Below are positions 23,201 to 34,340 of a stretch of DNA of 64,000 nt, piece after piece; position 1 is the first letter of the stretch; the number at the start of each line of letters is the position of its first letter. The position numbers and the translations under genes were made by a program. Origin of the DNA: Macrostomum hystrix (lineage: Eukaryota; Platyhelminthes; Macrostomidae); assembly GCA_950097015.1 (NCBI GenBank), contig CATNEN010000001.1, forward strand, positions 15,911,501 to 15,975,500, given 5' to 3'. The notes beneath the pieces are model-generated. The model saw nothing but the letters and a program-made list of their open reading frames with translations, did no database searches and was not told the origin of the DNA.

Positions 23201-24991
23201 GGATTTTTCTGCATTATAACCATTGCAGTTGTAAATGTTATTCATATATAATAGTCGGCACACTTACACAGATTGTTCAGTGCAAGTTGAATCCCTAGTC
23301 AAAGTTTCATCAGCAGCTCTCGATTTCTCAATGTCAACAAAAGATTCGCAACTCAAGGTAGGCCCGTCAGTGTTGTCGCGATGCTGTCCTGCAGTTGGAG
23401 GCAAAGCAGCAGGCAGCCGGCGCTTCTTGACTGGACTCATCACGGAGCTCTCACTTGCAGAAGCGGATCCGATGTCCTGCGCAGACCTTTGCGAATCTGG
23501 CAAGGAATTTCGCAGCGACTGGTAGTGCTCATTGTGCAACAGCAACCGCACAACAGAGACTGGCGGATGAACTGGCGATGTGAAATGCTGCAGTACGCGT
23601 CCATCAATTTGAAAAATAGTAACGTCTATATTGAAGCATTGACTTAGAAGCGGTACTATTTCATCGGGGACTGCAACTCCTTGCGAGCCTGAAGCTCTCA
23701 AAAGTGAAGCACTTGAACCTTGCACAATAAATCCGCTTGCTTCTAAATTCAGTAAATAAGGCTGTGCGCGACGAGTGAGCTCCTGTCGCAAGGTGAAAGC
23801 ATCTGTGCTCAGCTCCGTATTTTTAAGTTGGTCACAGACGGCGTGAAAGAAGCAGTCGCCGTCACCAGGTACATTATGCACAGCAAAGTTTAGCAACGAT
23901 CGCGTTGGTGAAGCGTGGCTTGTGACGAGAGGCCTGTAGTTGGGAATATAAAGAAGCAGGATTTTTTAATACAATCGATATTTAACTACACTTTCAATCG
24001 GATGGGAAAAGATATAATTTTGAAGGCATTACAAAATATATAATTACACATAGAATTGCGTGGATATCAGGCAAGCGAGAATCGATGTTGGAGAGTATAC
24101 CTATTGCCAAATTCAAATACAAATTATATTCGTTGATCGATATCCATTATACTAATTCTTTATTTGCGTGTGCATGTCCCGCCTTCAATGCGTTTCCCGT
24201 TCACAGCTCGCAGTTCAAAGCCTCACAGATTCGCAACACCGACACCCCCTGTGTGACTACTGTAAGTAGGAATATCAGGAGCAAGTATGTACCTAAAGTT
24301 TTAATTAAAAGCCCCCATCTAAACAGCGTTTGTTATTTCTCATAGCCTTTTTTACTCACAAGCTGCTGGGTGAATCTACGTGCGTTCGCCGAGTTACACT
24401 GGAAATCCGCATGCGATCCAAGCGAGATTGGCGTTCTGATGCAGATTCAGATGCCCTTCGTTCAGCGGTTCGACTTTTCGAATTTTTAAGCCGATTGTCC
24501 CTGACGCCTAAAGATTCGTTTAGTCGTCGCTCAGCGTCCCGTGTTCTGGCCTTTTCTAACCGCTTATCTCTTGCAGCAAGGGACTCATTAGCTCGGTTGT
24601 TAGAATCTCGAGTTCTAAGGTCTGCCAACCGGCTTTGTCTTTCAGGTGACGATTCAGCAGCGCGTCGCTCGGCAGTGCGATGCCTGTCATCATGAAGACG
24701 AGACAGTCTTTCAGGTGACGATTCAGCAGCGCGTCGCTCGGCAGTGCGATGCCTGTCATCATGAAGACGAGACAGTCTTTCAGGTGACGATTCAGCAGCG
24801 CGTCGCTCGGCAGTGCGATGCCTGTCATCATGAAGACGAGCCACTCGACTCGATTCATTTTCCTCCTCTCGACGCCTACGTGCATACTCACGATTCTTCC
24901 GAAGACGCTCTTCTCTTTCATCGTCTGTTTCAGCACGGCGATGCTGCTTCGCTTGGCGGCTCTTTTGGAGAAAGCTCTTGCGCTTAGGCAT
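17609..24991 (-). CDS. Helitron OTU-Rep-helicase protein, with one in-frame TGA
   Basis: This is the rolling-circle replication initiator and helicase of the element. Exons (minus): 24991-24360, 23933-23268, 23028-22459, 22068-21302, 20973-20631, 20223-18579, 18385-17609. All six introns are GT-AG, every junction keeps phase, and the sum is 5400 nt (1800 codons). Order: basic Arg/Glu-rich N-terminus (1-211), OTU protease (about 220-370), Helitron N-terminal and Rep domains (about 440-1040) and Pif1-like helicase (about 1180-1790). The start is the only sensible ATG before the Arg-rich repeats. One TGA at 18208-18206 (codon ~1601) interrupts the helicase just before VNEINAQC. The frame continues unbroken after it to the helicase C-terminus and a final TGA. 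The copy is either newly inactivated, polymorphic or rescued by readthrough. Confidence 0.9.
20631..23028 (-). CDS. Helitron exons 3-5: Helitron N-terminal and Rep (HUH) domains
   Basis: Exons 23028-22459, 22068-21302 and 20973-20631. The Rep motif 1 region reads FITMTANPAWEEI. The HUH motif is split by the intron at 21301-20974 and appears after splicing as GLPHVHILLW. The downstream GPCGEINPRCVCM and CSKKFP segments are typical of Helitron Rep proteins. The two catalytic tyrosines follow in exon 6 (IKYVVKYLHKG). The Rep nuclease nicks one strand and forms phosphotyrosine links to start rolling-circle transfer. All landmark residues are present. Confidence 0.9.
21172..21243. repeat. 14-bp minisatellite in Helitron intron 4
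   Basis: About five near-perfect copies of gacagagacaggct within the intron that splits the HUH motif. Confidence 0.95.
23268..23933 (-). CDS. Helitron exon 2: OTU cysteine-protease domain
   Basis: OTU signature NVPGDGDCFFHAVCDQL carries the catalytic Asp and Cys. A C-terminal catalytic His lies in LLLHNEHYQSL, about 115 residues later. OTU enzymes cleave ubiquitin or ubiquitin-like chains. In Helitrons the target is unknown. After the domain comes a Ser/Lys-rich tail (SPVKKRRLPAALPP, a possible nuclear signal). The exon joins neighbours in phase 2 on both sides. Confidence 0.9.
24360..24991 (-). CDS. Helitron exon 1: Arg/Glu-rich N-terminal region
   Basis: It encodes MPKRKSFLQKSRQAKQHRRA and then many copies of an ERRANES- or ERRAAES-type charged heptad-like motif. 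Such Arg-rich N-termini are usual in animal Helitron proteins. It is probably DNA- or RNA-binding and nuclear, by inference. Three consecutive 23-residue units are almost identical. The exon ends in phase 2 at a GTGAGT donor. Confidence 0.85.
24641..24840. repeat. 69-bp in-frame coding tandem repeat
   Basis: Three nearly identical 69-bp units spaced exactly 69 bp apart (24641, 24710, 24779). They code 23-residue repeats beginning RLHDDRHRTAERRAAESSPE. The near-identity points to very recent expansion inside Helitron exon 1. Confidence 0.95.
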
Positions 24992-24999
24992 TACTTTGC

Positions 25000-25354
25000 T
25001 TAGACAATGAAGACAAAAATCCGATAAAAGTGTTCAGATATACGAAATGCTTTTTATAGACAAAGCGATGGGTGAATAAATTTGAAGAAACAAACCATGC
25101 AGCTCTCATACCTTTAAATCAATATCTGTTGCATATGTACTCCTGATTTGTACATTCGCCTTTGTACCTGTACAAACTGTACCCTGTCAATACAGAAATT
25201 TCTGTATTGAATGCAGCAGCCAATCGCAAATGTAAGCGATAATCTCATTTAGCATTCAGCTTAAAAACGTGAAACATACGTGAAACATACAAAAGAAAAA
25301 AGGTTACTTAGCACACTGACTGTTACTGAAAGTAGCAGGTGGCATCCATTAAGA
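25000..25354. other. Helitron 5' flank; perfect 24-bp palindrome at 25187-25210
   Basis: Upstream (minus orientation) of the Helitron start codon. It holds a loop-free perfect palindrome with halves tcaatacagaaa and tttctgtattga. The element's 5' TC end should lie in or beyond this stretch but is not identified. Confidence 0.6.
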
Positions 25355-25445
25355 CAATTAATTTGCCAGCCGCACTGGGGACTCGAGCCGGGGAATCCTA
25401 GCCTAACCTAGCCTAAGTGCCTACCAGCTGGCTATCCGACCGTTG
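25355..25445 (-). mobile_element. tRNA-like SINE head
   Basis: The minus strand reads cggatagccagctggtaggc (A-box-like) and gattccccggctcgagtccc (B-box-like). The middle is duplicated (cctaacctagcctaa on plus). It is a tRNA-derived remnant and not a functional tRNA. Confidence 0.45.
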
Positions 25446-26100
25446 ATGTGAGGGCACAAAAATCTGCATATTTATGTTTGAATCTCTCACTGCTAGCTAG
25501 CTAAGAAGTGTACATTTTAGTGCGTCTAGGCTAGCAATGAATAATTCAGCCAGCCAGGGTAAGCGGGACCCACAAATACACACGATATGCACATTTAGCA
25601 CTGGGCAATTCATTTGGCCGGCAGGAAAGGTCCACACGCACATTGATGCGCATGGATTTTTTAGCCTATGCAGAAAAGAGGGTAAGAGAGTAAATTGAAC
25701 TTGGGCACTGCTGATGCAATCTAATGAAATGAACACTTTTAGCAAGCCAGAGCAGCCGAGCATGTTTGAACTTGAATGAACTTTGCAAAAAATACAGTTT
25801 TCTGTCAATTTAACAGTCTTAATATAAACAGAATTCAACCAATTTTAAGCCACACCACCGGCTGAAAATTTCGAATCGAATTCAACAAATCCGGTTGAAA
25901 ATGGTCCAGGCATTCAGCTTAAAACGTGAAACATACGGACAGACAGACAGACAGACAGACAGACATAGGCAGAAACATACACAGATTTAGGTATTAGACT
26001 AGCACAAGTTTTGCCCCCCTTCGGGGAGCAGAAATATTTTTAATTCGTCCAGTATACACTTTTTAGCAGCTGTATTTTTAGCCTTTTTTACGCTACAATG
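25446..26100. other. no gene seen; (gaca)n at 25935-25963
   Basis: Unique-looking sequence with a (gaca)n microsatellite. A similar one, in a similar context, is at 28411-28440. The sequence aacgtgaaacatacg occurs both near 25267 and near 25922. Confidence 0.5.
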
Positions 26101-26705
26101 ATCAGTTGACAATGATCCCCCAGTTAATAATGATCCCCCGGTTGACAATGGTCCCTCAGTCGATAATGATTCCCAGTTGATGATGATCCCCCAGTTGACA
26201 ATGATCCCCCAGTTGACAATGATCCCCAGTTGACAATGATCTGGGACAATGATCCCCCAGTTGACAATGGTCCCCCAGTCGACAATGATTCCCCAGTTGA
26301 CAATGATCCCCCAGTTGATGATGATCCCCCAGTTGACAATGTTCCCCAAGTTGACAATGATCCCACAGTTGACAATGATCCCCCAGTTGATGATGATCCA
26401 CCAGTTAAAGATGATCACCCAGTTGACAATGATCCCCCAGTTGACATTGATCCCCCAGGTTACAATGATCCCCCAGTTGATGATGATCACCCAGTTGACA
26501 ATTATCTCCCAGTTGACTATGATCCCCCATTGATGATGATCCCCAGTTGACAATGTTACCCCAGTTGGCTATTACCCCCTAGTTGACAATGATCCCCCAG
26601 TTGATGATGATCACCCAGTTGACAATGATCTCCCAGTTGACCATGATCCCCCATTTGATGATGATTCCCCAGTTTACAATTATCCCACAGTTGACGATTA
26701 TCCCC
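26101..26705. repeat. 18-bp minisatellite array (locus 2)
   Basis: Same unit as at 497-3945 (gttgacaatgatccccca and variants), about 33 copies. Long frames on both strands here are artefacts. Confidence 0.95.
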
Positions 26706-26995
26706 CATTTCTGGTTTAGCTTTGATTCAAACTCTGGTTTAGCCATGATATAAACTCTGGTTTAGCCATGATTCAGACGCTGGTTGGCCATGATTCAAAC
26801 GCTGGTTTAGCCATGATTCAAACTCTGGTTTAGCCATGATTCAAACTCTGGTTTAGCCATGATTCAAACTGTGGTTTAGCCATGATTCAAACTCTTGTTT
26901 AGCCATTATTCAAACTCTGGTTTTGCCATGATTCAAACTCTGGTTTAGCCATGATTCAGACTCTGGTTTAGCCATGATTCAAACGCTGGTTTTGC
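26706..26995. repeat. 23-bp minisatellite
   Basis: About twelve copies of a 23-bp unit containing ctggtttagccatgattcaa. It starts directly where the 18-bp array ends. Confidence 0.95.
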
Positions 26996-27095
26996 CATGA
27001 GAACTAATTTCCCCAGCAGCAGAGAACTAATTTCCCCAGCAGCAGAGAACTAATTCCCCCAGCAGCAGAGAACTAATTCCCCCAGCAGCAGAGAA
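26996..27095. repeat. second 23-bp minisatellite
   Basis: Four to five copies of a different 23-bp unit containing agagaactaatttccccagc. It directly follows the previous array, so three unrelated arrays lie end to end. Confidence 0.95.
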
Positions 27096-28647
27096 CTAAT
27101 GTTCTCCAAACAGAAGAGAACCTCCATAATACCAGAATGGAGGCTACTTGCAGGCTACCAAACTCGCAGCAAGAAATTTTTGCCCTTTTTCTTTGACAGG
27201 AAACCATTGCCCCCAAATAGCATAGAAACGATGTGTCCATCGTTTTACTCAGCCCAGAAGGCAACAAATATCTCCTGTTACATCTCCTGTTACATGTGGC
27301 ACTGTAGATACATTTAGAAAACTGTTAAACACATTTAGAAAATCGTTGGACACATTTAGAAAATCGTTGAGCACTTTAGAAAACGGTTTCGATCAGTGTT
27401 CGTCGAATAAAGTTTTATAATTATTATTATTAAATAAGCTATTTTTTTTTATCGAATAACGCTTAAAACAATGCTCAAAAAAAGAAAAATTTGAAATTAT
27501 TTACGCTCTTAGCTGCGCTCAATATTTTTTCTTGCAGTTCTCAATTGTGATAACGCCTGCAGCTATGCACAAAAAATATTTCCTAAGTTTTATTATCGAA
27601 TAAAACTTGCTGCTTTACTCGAAAACGAATACTATTTTCTGAAAGCGAGTACAGGAATAATAAAGCTAACAAATATCTGCTTCGACAGTAGCTAACCAAA
27701 ATCGCTTACTTACTTACTCGTATTTATACTCGAACCCAAAAATGCCCAAAAAATACTAATAAACAGGAGCTTACGTTTTTTACTGCTGATGATTAGAAAA
27801 TTAAAAGAAAAAGAAGCAGTAACAAAACCGATGCTGAAATTCTACCTGCATTCTACAAAAGCATTAAAGTACTTTACTTCGGAGCTAGATGAAAAGAAAG
27901 CGGCACAATGATCGAAGTCGAGACAAGGTTTGACAATAGAAAGGCTGCAGTTTTATGGATAGAAAGGAGGAGGAGAGGTCTCGCTAGCATTGAGCATCAT
28001 AAAAGCCCAATCATGAAATCTGCTATGTACGGTTTGCGTATTCAAATCAAATCACTCGATCAGCCAAGAGACAAATTTATAAACGTACGTACGGGTCGAA
28101 AAGCAGTGACGCAATCCTATTCAATTGAGAGTATCGGGCCCTGTTCAGTGCTATACCAATGCACGCGCGGGCGAGAAAAAGCACCGATGCAATCTAATAA
28201 AGCTGACAGTGTCCGGCCCTATTCTAATTTAACATTGTTTGGCCTCCTATTGAAAGCAATAGGAAAACTCGTTTTTCGAATATTTAATATTGTTAGCATT
28301 GAAGCAGACTAACGAAATTTTCAAGGTCTCATGCCAGTAAAATTTGGCATGTTTAGCAAAAAACGCGATCAAATTTGGTTGAGGCATTTAGCCGGTGTAT
28401 CGAAATTCCACAGACAGACAGACAGACAGACAGACAGACTTTAGAGATTTAGTATAGTTGGATTATCGCAACAAATAAATTGTCGGTTCGGTTTCTACAC
28501 ACTAATTAAGTGCAAGCTAAGTGAAGCGTAAAATACAGCTGGAGCATATCTATTTGTCCATCAGCAAAGATTTAAAAGTTTATAAGCACTTTGAACTTTG
28601 TATTTGCACTTTGAACACATACGAAAATTACTTTAGAATTTCGATAA
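27096..28647. other. no gene seen
   Basis: It contains a short cacatttagaaaatcgttgg repeat (27300-27385), AT-rich sequence, a 134-codon frame at 27908-28312 with no recognisable domain, and (gaca)n at 28411-28440. I do not support a gene here. Confidence 0.45.
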
Positions 28648-29480
28648 GCAAGAGTCGACGAAAATGAATATTGATTTATTGTAGCGCAGTTTAGTATAAA
28701 GTGTAATTCCGACTGTGGCTGCTTAATTTAGAGCGATTAATTTGGTGTAAAAATAATGATCAAGGACGCATAGCGGGAGAAAATAATGAACACTAAGTAT
28801 CTGTATACATGAGGAATGTAAGCCATATTATAGGCAGATTGCATCCAAGCCGTAAATTTTTTGTTGAACTGAATTAGTTGCAGTTGCAGGGTACTAAATG
28901 CATAGCAATTGAAGAAGAGTGAAATTTGAGAACTAAAAATGGGAAAGCTGAAAGAGCCAATAATAAAAGAGCACCCTTTTTCCTGAAAAAGGCTCTTTAA
29001 GCTTTTCTTTCGTACAGAATGCCTGCTGTGACTATTAATTAATAAAAACTACTTTTCGAATTTATTTCTCACGCCGAACAGTTTTATTGCAGTGATTATG
29101 CCGCTAAACAGTACGGCAACAGTTTCATGACGCTCGAACTTCTGAGGAGCAATCTTAGAATAGACATTGATATAAATGTCATCCGCAGCTTCCATTTCTT
29201 GACGCACCTGACCGTGTACCGGGCGTCTGGTGTTCATGGAGAACATCTGGAAGAAATTCGGAAGGTTTTAGACCCGATTTACATTCGAGTATTTATCTTT
29301 GTCTATAATGATTGCCTATAATCAAAATTATAAACGTATATTACCAAATTTGTGAAAGGATCATTGTCATTGACAATACAACAACAACAAGAACGAACAA
29401 CTGTCTTTGACAATGGCAATGAGAAATATAATTACTGATTATTATCTACAACCGTATTTGCGAAAACAGTATTACTTCTT
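28648..29480. repeat. dispersed ~0.8 kb repeat, copy B
   Basis: Homologous to 4498-5345. It shares gcatagcgggagaaaa, agtatctgtatacat, the strongly conserved 29110-29305 block and the caatacaacaacaac stretch. Its right end merges into the first unit of the 314-bp tandem repeat. Confidence 0.75.
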
Positions 29481-30320
29481 GGATTGGGGAATTTCTTTGT
29501 CTAACAGTCCAGTCTAAATAACTTCATATTGTGCGCTACACTAAGAAGTAAGTACCTGATCTTGATGGATGGAATACGATAGGCCTCGAAAGTGCCGCTA
29601 AAATTTAACGCTATAATTTAGATTTTCTCTAAGATCTGTCTATGCCCAAAAACCAGCTAGAGAAAAATAACTTACTACATGCATCCTTAGCCTGCAATGG
29701 CAATGACAATGACAATGACAATGACAATGGCAATGAGAAATATAATTACTGATTATTATCTACAACCGTATTTGCGAAAACAGTATTACTTCTTGGATTG
29801 GGGAATTTCATTGTCTAACAGTCCAGTCTAAATAACTTCATATTGTGCGCTACACTAAGAAGTAAGTACCTGATCTTGATGGATGGAATACGATAGGCCT
29901 CGAAAGTGCCGCTAAAATTTAACGCTATAATTTAGATTTTCTCTAAGATCTGTCTATGCCCAAAAACCAGCTAGAGAAAAATAACTTACTACATGCATCC
30001 TTAGCCTGCAATGGCAATGACAATGACAATGACAATGACAATGGCAATGAGAAATATAATTACTGATTATTATCTACAACCGTATTTGCGAAAACAGTAT
30101 TACTTCTTGGATTGGGGAATTTCATTTTCTAACAGTCCAGTCTAAATAACTTCATATTGTGCGCTACACTAAGAAGTAAGTACCTGATCTTGATGGATGG
30201 AATACGATAGGCCTCGAAAGTGCCGCTAAAATTTAACGCTATAATTTAGATTTTCTCTAAGATCTGTCTATGCCCAAAAACCAGCTAGAGAAAAATAACT
30301 TACTACATGCATCCTTAGCC
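29418..30320. repeat. 314-bp tandem triplication
   Basis: Three nearly identical units with landmarks exactly 314 bp apart (the gctaaaatttaacgc block at about 29597, 29911 and 30225). Each unit starts with (atgaca)n/caatggcaatg, continues through tattacttcttggattgggg and ends at ctacatgcatccttag. The start of the unit corresponds to the 3' part of the dispersed repeat just upstream. Confidence 0.95.
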
Positions 30321-31735
30321 TGTTTGCGAAGGGCCTTTCTCAAACCCATTATGCTTTTTATGCGGATTATACAAATAGCCGATAAGCTTCTAAAAATTGT
30401 TTTAAACAGAGCATTATTAATTAATCAAGAGTAAGCGTGACCAATGAGACGTGGCTCATACCTCTGACACTTGCCGCGCCAATGGATGAAGTTCTACATC
30501 TTCTGGGCTGCATGAAAAGTATGGTGGCTTATCCTGGCGGGCCACAATTAAAAAGAATCTCCACGATGGGTCCTTGCGAAGCTACCTTTTTCGATAGGTG
30601 TGGTAGCAAATTTTATAGCGATAAAAAGTGAGTCCGCCAAGCAAAAAATGCAGTTTACAATTTTCTCTATCGTTAAGAGCTTGGGGGGCAAGATAGCTAG
30701 GAGGACTAGATTGAAGGTGTGCCACCTTAGCAGGTCGAAGTGCATTAATATTGCTTAATATTTCGAAATTATTTTTTACTTCTGATCATGTCACCCAATA
30801 AAATGAACAAAAACCTTTGTAAATATTTTAAAACTTAGCGGCCTATTTGTACTGAGGATACTGACTGAAGCACTTTAATAAAGCAGACTACTGCATCAAA
30901 AAATCGCCCCCTACCTCCAATCGGACCTACATATGGAGGGAGGAAAGCGATTTTTTAGTTTTTATTAGGGAACATAATTGAAAACAGCGGGAGGGAGCGT
31001 GGAGAATCGGAGAGTGAGAGAGACAGTAGATCTATCTACCTATGCCCACCTGTCAAAAACGTAAACAGATAATTAAAGGAAAGATGATCCACAAATTTTT
31101 ATCCAAAACAGCACTTGTTTTGTACATGCAACAACACGAACGGGCAGACACACACACGAGCGGTGCCATCAAGCCACGTTACCATATATATTAATATTTA
31201 ATTAATTAAAATGCTCAGTTATTCAACTCGAATCACCAGGATGGACAGGTTGGAACATATTTAAATACTAAATTAATTTATAATTTAGATGTTGCGTTAC
31301 TTCAGTACGTAGGATATAATTAATGGGACCGAACATATTTGTTATTCACTAAGCATGGTAACTTTAAAATGCATATAATAAATATAATAATTTTACGTTG
31401 TACCAGCGATTATTGAGACTTTTATATAGTACAAAATTAGGATTGATGATGACAGACTGAAATGCGTTGCACTTTAAAAAGTACTTGCCTACTTTAAAGT
31501 ACGCACTTTAAAAGAATACCAGAGTACTCTATTGCTACGCCCTTAAAGACTACCAGAGTACTTAAGAGTGCTTAAAGAGTACAGTGTGAAAACACTGCCT
31601 TAAACAGAAACTGGGTTCGAGGAACGAAGACAAGAACTTTAGTTTTAATTAATAAAAAATATATTAAAAGCAGCGAGATGAAGCCCCGTTTAACAGTCAG
31701 CTGCAGCTACTGGCCTTCCCGACCAGCCCCCCTCT
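30321..31735. other. no gene seen
   Basis: A 64-codon plus frame at 30437-30631 has no recognisable motif. The run 31460-31590 has several short inverted cctactttaaagtac-type motifs. Confidence 0.4.
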
Positions 31736-32155
31736 CAATATCGTTAGCGCTGGTAGCGGCAGCAGCGCCAGCAGCAGCCGCCCCTTGGTTGGGGTTGCAA
31801 AAGTCGCTCGCCGCGCTAGCAGCAGCCGCCCCTTGGTTGAGTTGCAAAAGTCGCTTGCCACGCTAGCAGCAGCCGCCCCTTGGTTGAGTTGCAAAAGTTG
31901 CTTGCCACGCTAGCAGCAGCCGCCCCTTGGTTGGGGTTGCAAAAGTCGCTTGCCATGCTAGCAGCAGCCGCCCCTTGGTTGGGGTTGCAAAAGTCGCTTG
32001 CTACGCTAGCAGCAGCCGCCCCTTGGTTGGGGTTGCAAAAGTCGCTTGCCACTCTAGCAGCAGCCGCCCCTTGGTTGGGGTTGCAAAAGTCGCTCGCCGC
32101 GCTAGCAGCAGCCGCCCCTTGGTTGGGGTTGCAAAAGTCGCTCGCCGCTAGACTT
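31736..32155. repeat. ~48-bp minisatellite
   Basis: About eight copies of a 45-48-bp unit containing gctagcagcagccgcccctt followed by ggttggggttgcaaaagtcg. It is much more GC-rich than its surroundings. Open frames on both strands are repeat artefacts. Confidence 0.95.
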
Positions 32156-33089
32156 GAAAATCGAACCCAGTAACATTAATTAACACTGTATACAAAGGTC
32201 TCAGAAATAATAAAATAATACTCATAATAGAAAATCTTAGACATTCTGTATATTTGGATTACAAATTGTAAAGAGAAAAATCGGAAAAATACAATATATG
32301 CTATTGGTAGAAAAATACCATGTAATCAATATATTTAGAATTCAATAATAAAAACAATAAAATATTGTTTATTAATTATTGTGCAACTGGGCTAAGTAGC
32401 ATAGCTGGCAATGGTAATAATTACAAAGTTGAAAGTGAACATGCTACCTCAATTAATTTTACATTTAACGTAAAAATAATCTTACAATGAACAACAGAAT
32501 TAGTTTTTAAAAACGGTTTGGCACTCCAATTCTGTTTACTATAATTTAAAATGATATTTTCCAAGACATTCAGCATTAAAAGTACAGACTTTTAATACCC
32601 ACAGGTAAGTAAAACCACTGGATACAACTTTGCAGTGAAATGCATTGCCATTCAATAAAAGTTACCCAACATTAGGTAGGTGTAGCCTGATCATTTAGCT
32701 AAGTCCAAAATTAGACACAACAGCTTTTTAAAAATGCAAAACAAAACAAATCAATCAATCAATATCAAAATCAATGTTGAGAGAAAAATACTGCTGTGTC
32801 AAAAACAAAAAGCGTTGAACATTTAACTAACCTCATGGTACAATGAGACTTACAAAGCAAACAACAATATTTTTATAGAAATTTTAGACAGTAAAAATAT
32901 TTTACACTGTGGAGGTTAATAAATGCTACTCACATTTTTAAGGACTTTCACTGCACAGTTTGTAGGCAGTGCTGTGCGCAATAATTTATTCACAAAATTG
33001 TATTTAAGCTGCCAAAAGGCAAATTTGTGCACAGCACCCACTCAATAGTGTTTATTTTTTAAAAAGAATACTTAAATTGTATCTCAAGC
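32156..33089. other. no gene seen
   Basis: AT-rich sequence without domain or array. Confidence 0.4.
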
Positions 33090-33430
33090 AAACATAAGCT
33101 TTCTAAGTGCTTTGCTTATAGAAATTCAGCAGCCATTGCAGTGCAAATTGCTCGCCAAAAGGCAATAAATTGACAAAAGGCAATTAATCACCAAAAAGGC
33201 AAATTGTGCATTTCATGTGCTTTGCTCATAGGAATTCAGCGACCATTGCAGTGCACATTGTGCTATTAATCACCCAAGGCAATTAATCGCAAAAAAGGCA
33301 AGTGGTTTTCTTTCTAAGTGCTTTGCTTATAAGAATTCACCAGCCATTGCTGCGAATTACACTATAAATCACCAAAAGGCAATTAATTGACAAAAAAGCA
33401 AATGGTGTATTTCAAGAGCTTTGCTTTGAT
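33090..33430. repeat. degenerate ~105-bp tandem repeat
   Basis: Three to four diverged units share gtgctttgcttatagaaatt, cagcagccattgcagtg and aaaaggcaattaatc. Confidence 0.7.
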
Positions 33431-34340
33431 AAAAATTCAGCAACTATCGATCACAAAACTGCATTATTGCATTAAACTGCTAAGAATCTCATTCAATACT
33501 TAAACGTATCTGCTTAACCATTCAAAAAGTAAAGACAGTTTGAATAATAAAAATAATTGCTTACTTGAGTCTCTAAAAAATTTATAAAAAGTCAACGAAC
33601 ATCAGACAGCGAGCTTTATACATCAGTTAGTATTTAAAATAAAATTAGAAGCTTAGACTTACAGTGTAAAATTGATAACAATTGAATATATTACAATTAA
33701 AACTTGAAGAATATAATATATTGTACAATAATTATATATAAGGTAGTAGGATACAAATAAATAGCTTAACAAAACCGAATATTATAGCTACAAATTGAAG
33801 CTTGAAAAGATTTCAGATTTAGATAGCGTTTGATTGGATAAGTTGCTTTGAAAATTTGAGGTCAAATTTGTCCTACAGCAATTAAACTATTGTAAACATA
33901 ACCGATTAAAAATTATTTTTTTGTAGAAATTATAAGGAACAGAACGACTGTAATGTACAATTTCATTATTTAAAAATGCTTTTTTCAGTTTCTGAAGCAA
34001 CTTATTTTTATTATTATTAAATTTTGTTATACAATTTATAAAATGCTTATTTTCAAAATATGCACTCAAAAAGTAAGTTCAACAGCTTTAAAAATGCGCA
34101 CGTTTGTACACTTAACGGCTCCAAAAAGTCACCATAGAAGCTTTTTGCAGGACGCAAGAATTTTTACGTTACAAAATAGCACTTTTGTGTGCATTTTTTA
34201 TTCAGTTTCAAAAGGCTTTTTAGTTACCTATTTGGTATTTTCTTCTTTTAAAGAATTTTGCGAAATTAGGTCTTTTTAACTTATTACGAAACTGTGGACC
34301 CACACTTTTACGCAACGCAATGCGCATGATGTCATCTTAA
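33431..34340. other. no gene seen
   Basis: Very AT-rich sequence with scattered short frames; nothing supportable. Confidence 0.4.

Larger units (their letters stand above)
14527..24991 (-). mobile_element. autonomous Helitron with RPA and OTU-Rep-helicase genes
   Basis: Helitrons are rolling-circle DNA transposons. This one holds, in minus-strand order, a seven-exon OTU/Rep/helicase gene (24991-17609) and an RPA70-like gene (15951-14527). The limits given are those of the coding parts. The true ends (5' TC and 3' hairpin plus CTRR) were not identified and must lie outside. Between the two genes and inside RPA there are long palindromes. The near-perfect coding state suggests a fairly recent insertion, though the helicase frame has one nonsense codon. 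Confidence 0.85.

Noticed and set aside
24356-24987. Second protein frames overlapping Helitron exon 1
   Set aside because: They are shadow frames over the 69-bp coding repeat. Only the minus frame from the ATG at 24991 splices in phase to the OTU exon.
27908-28312. 134-codon plus-strand gene
   Set aside because: No domain, no neighbouring exons, repetitive surroundings; length is compatible with chance.
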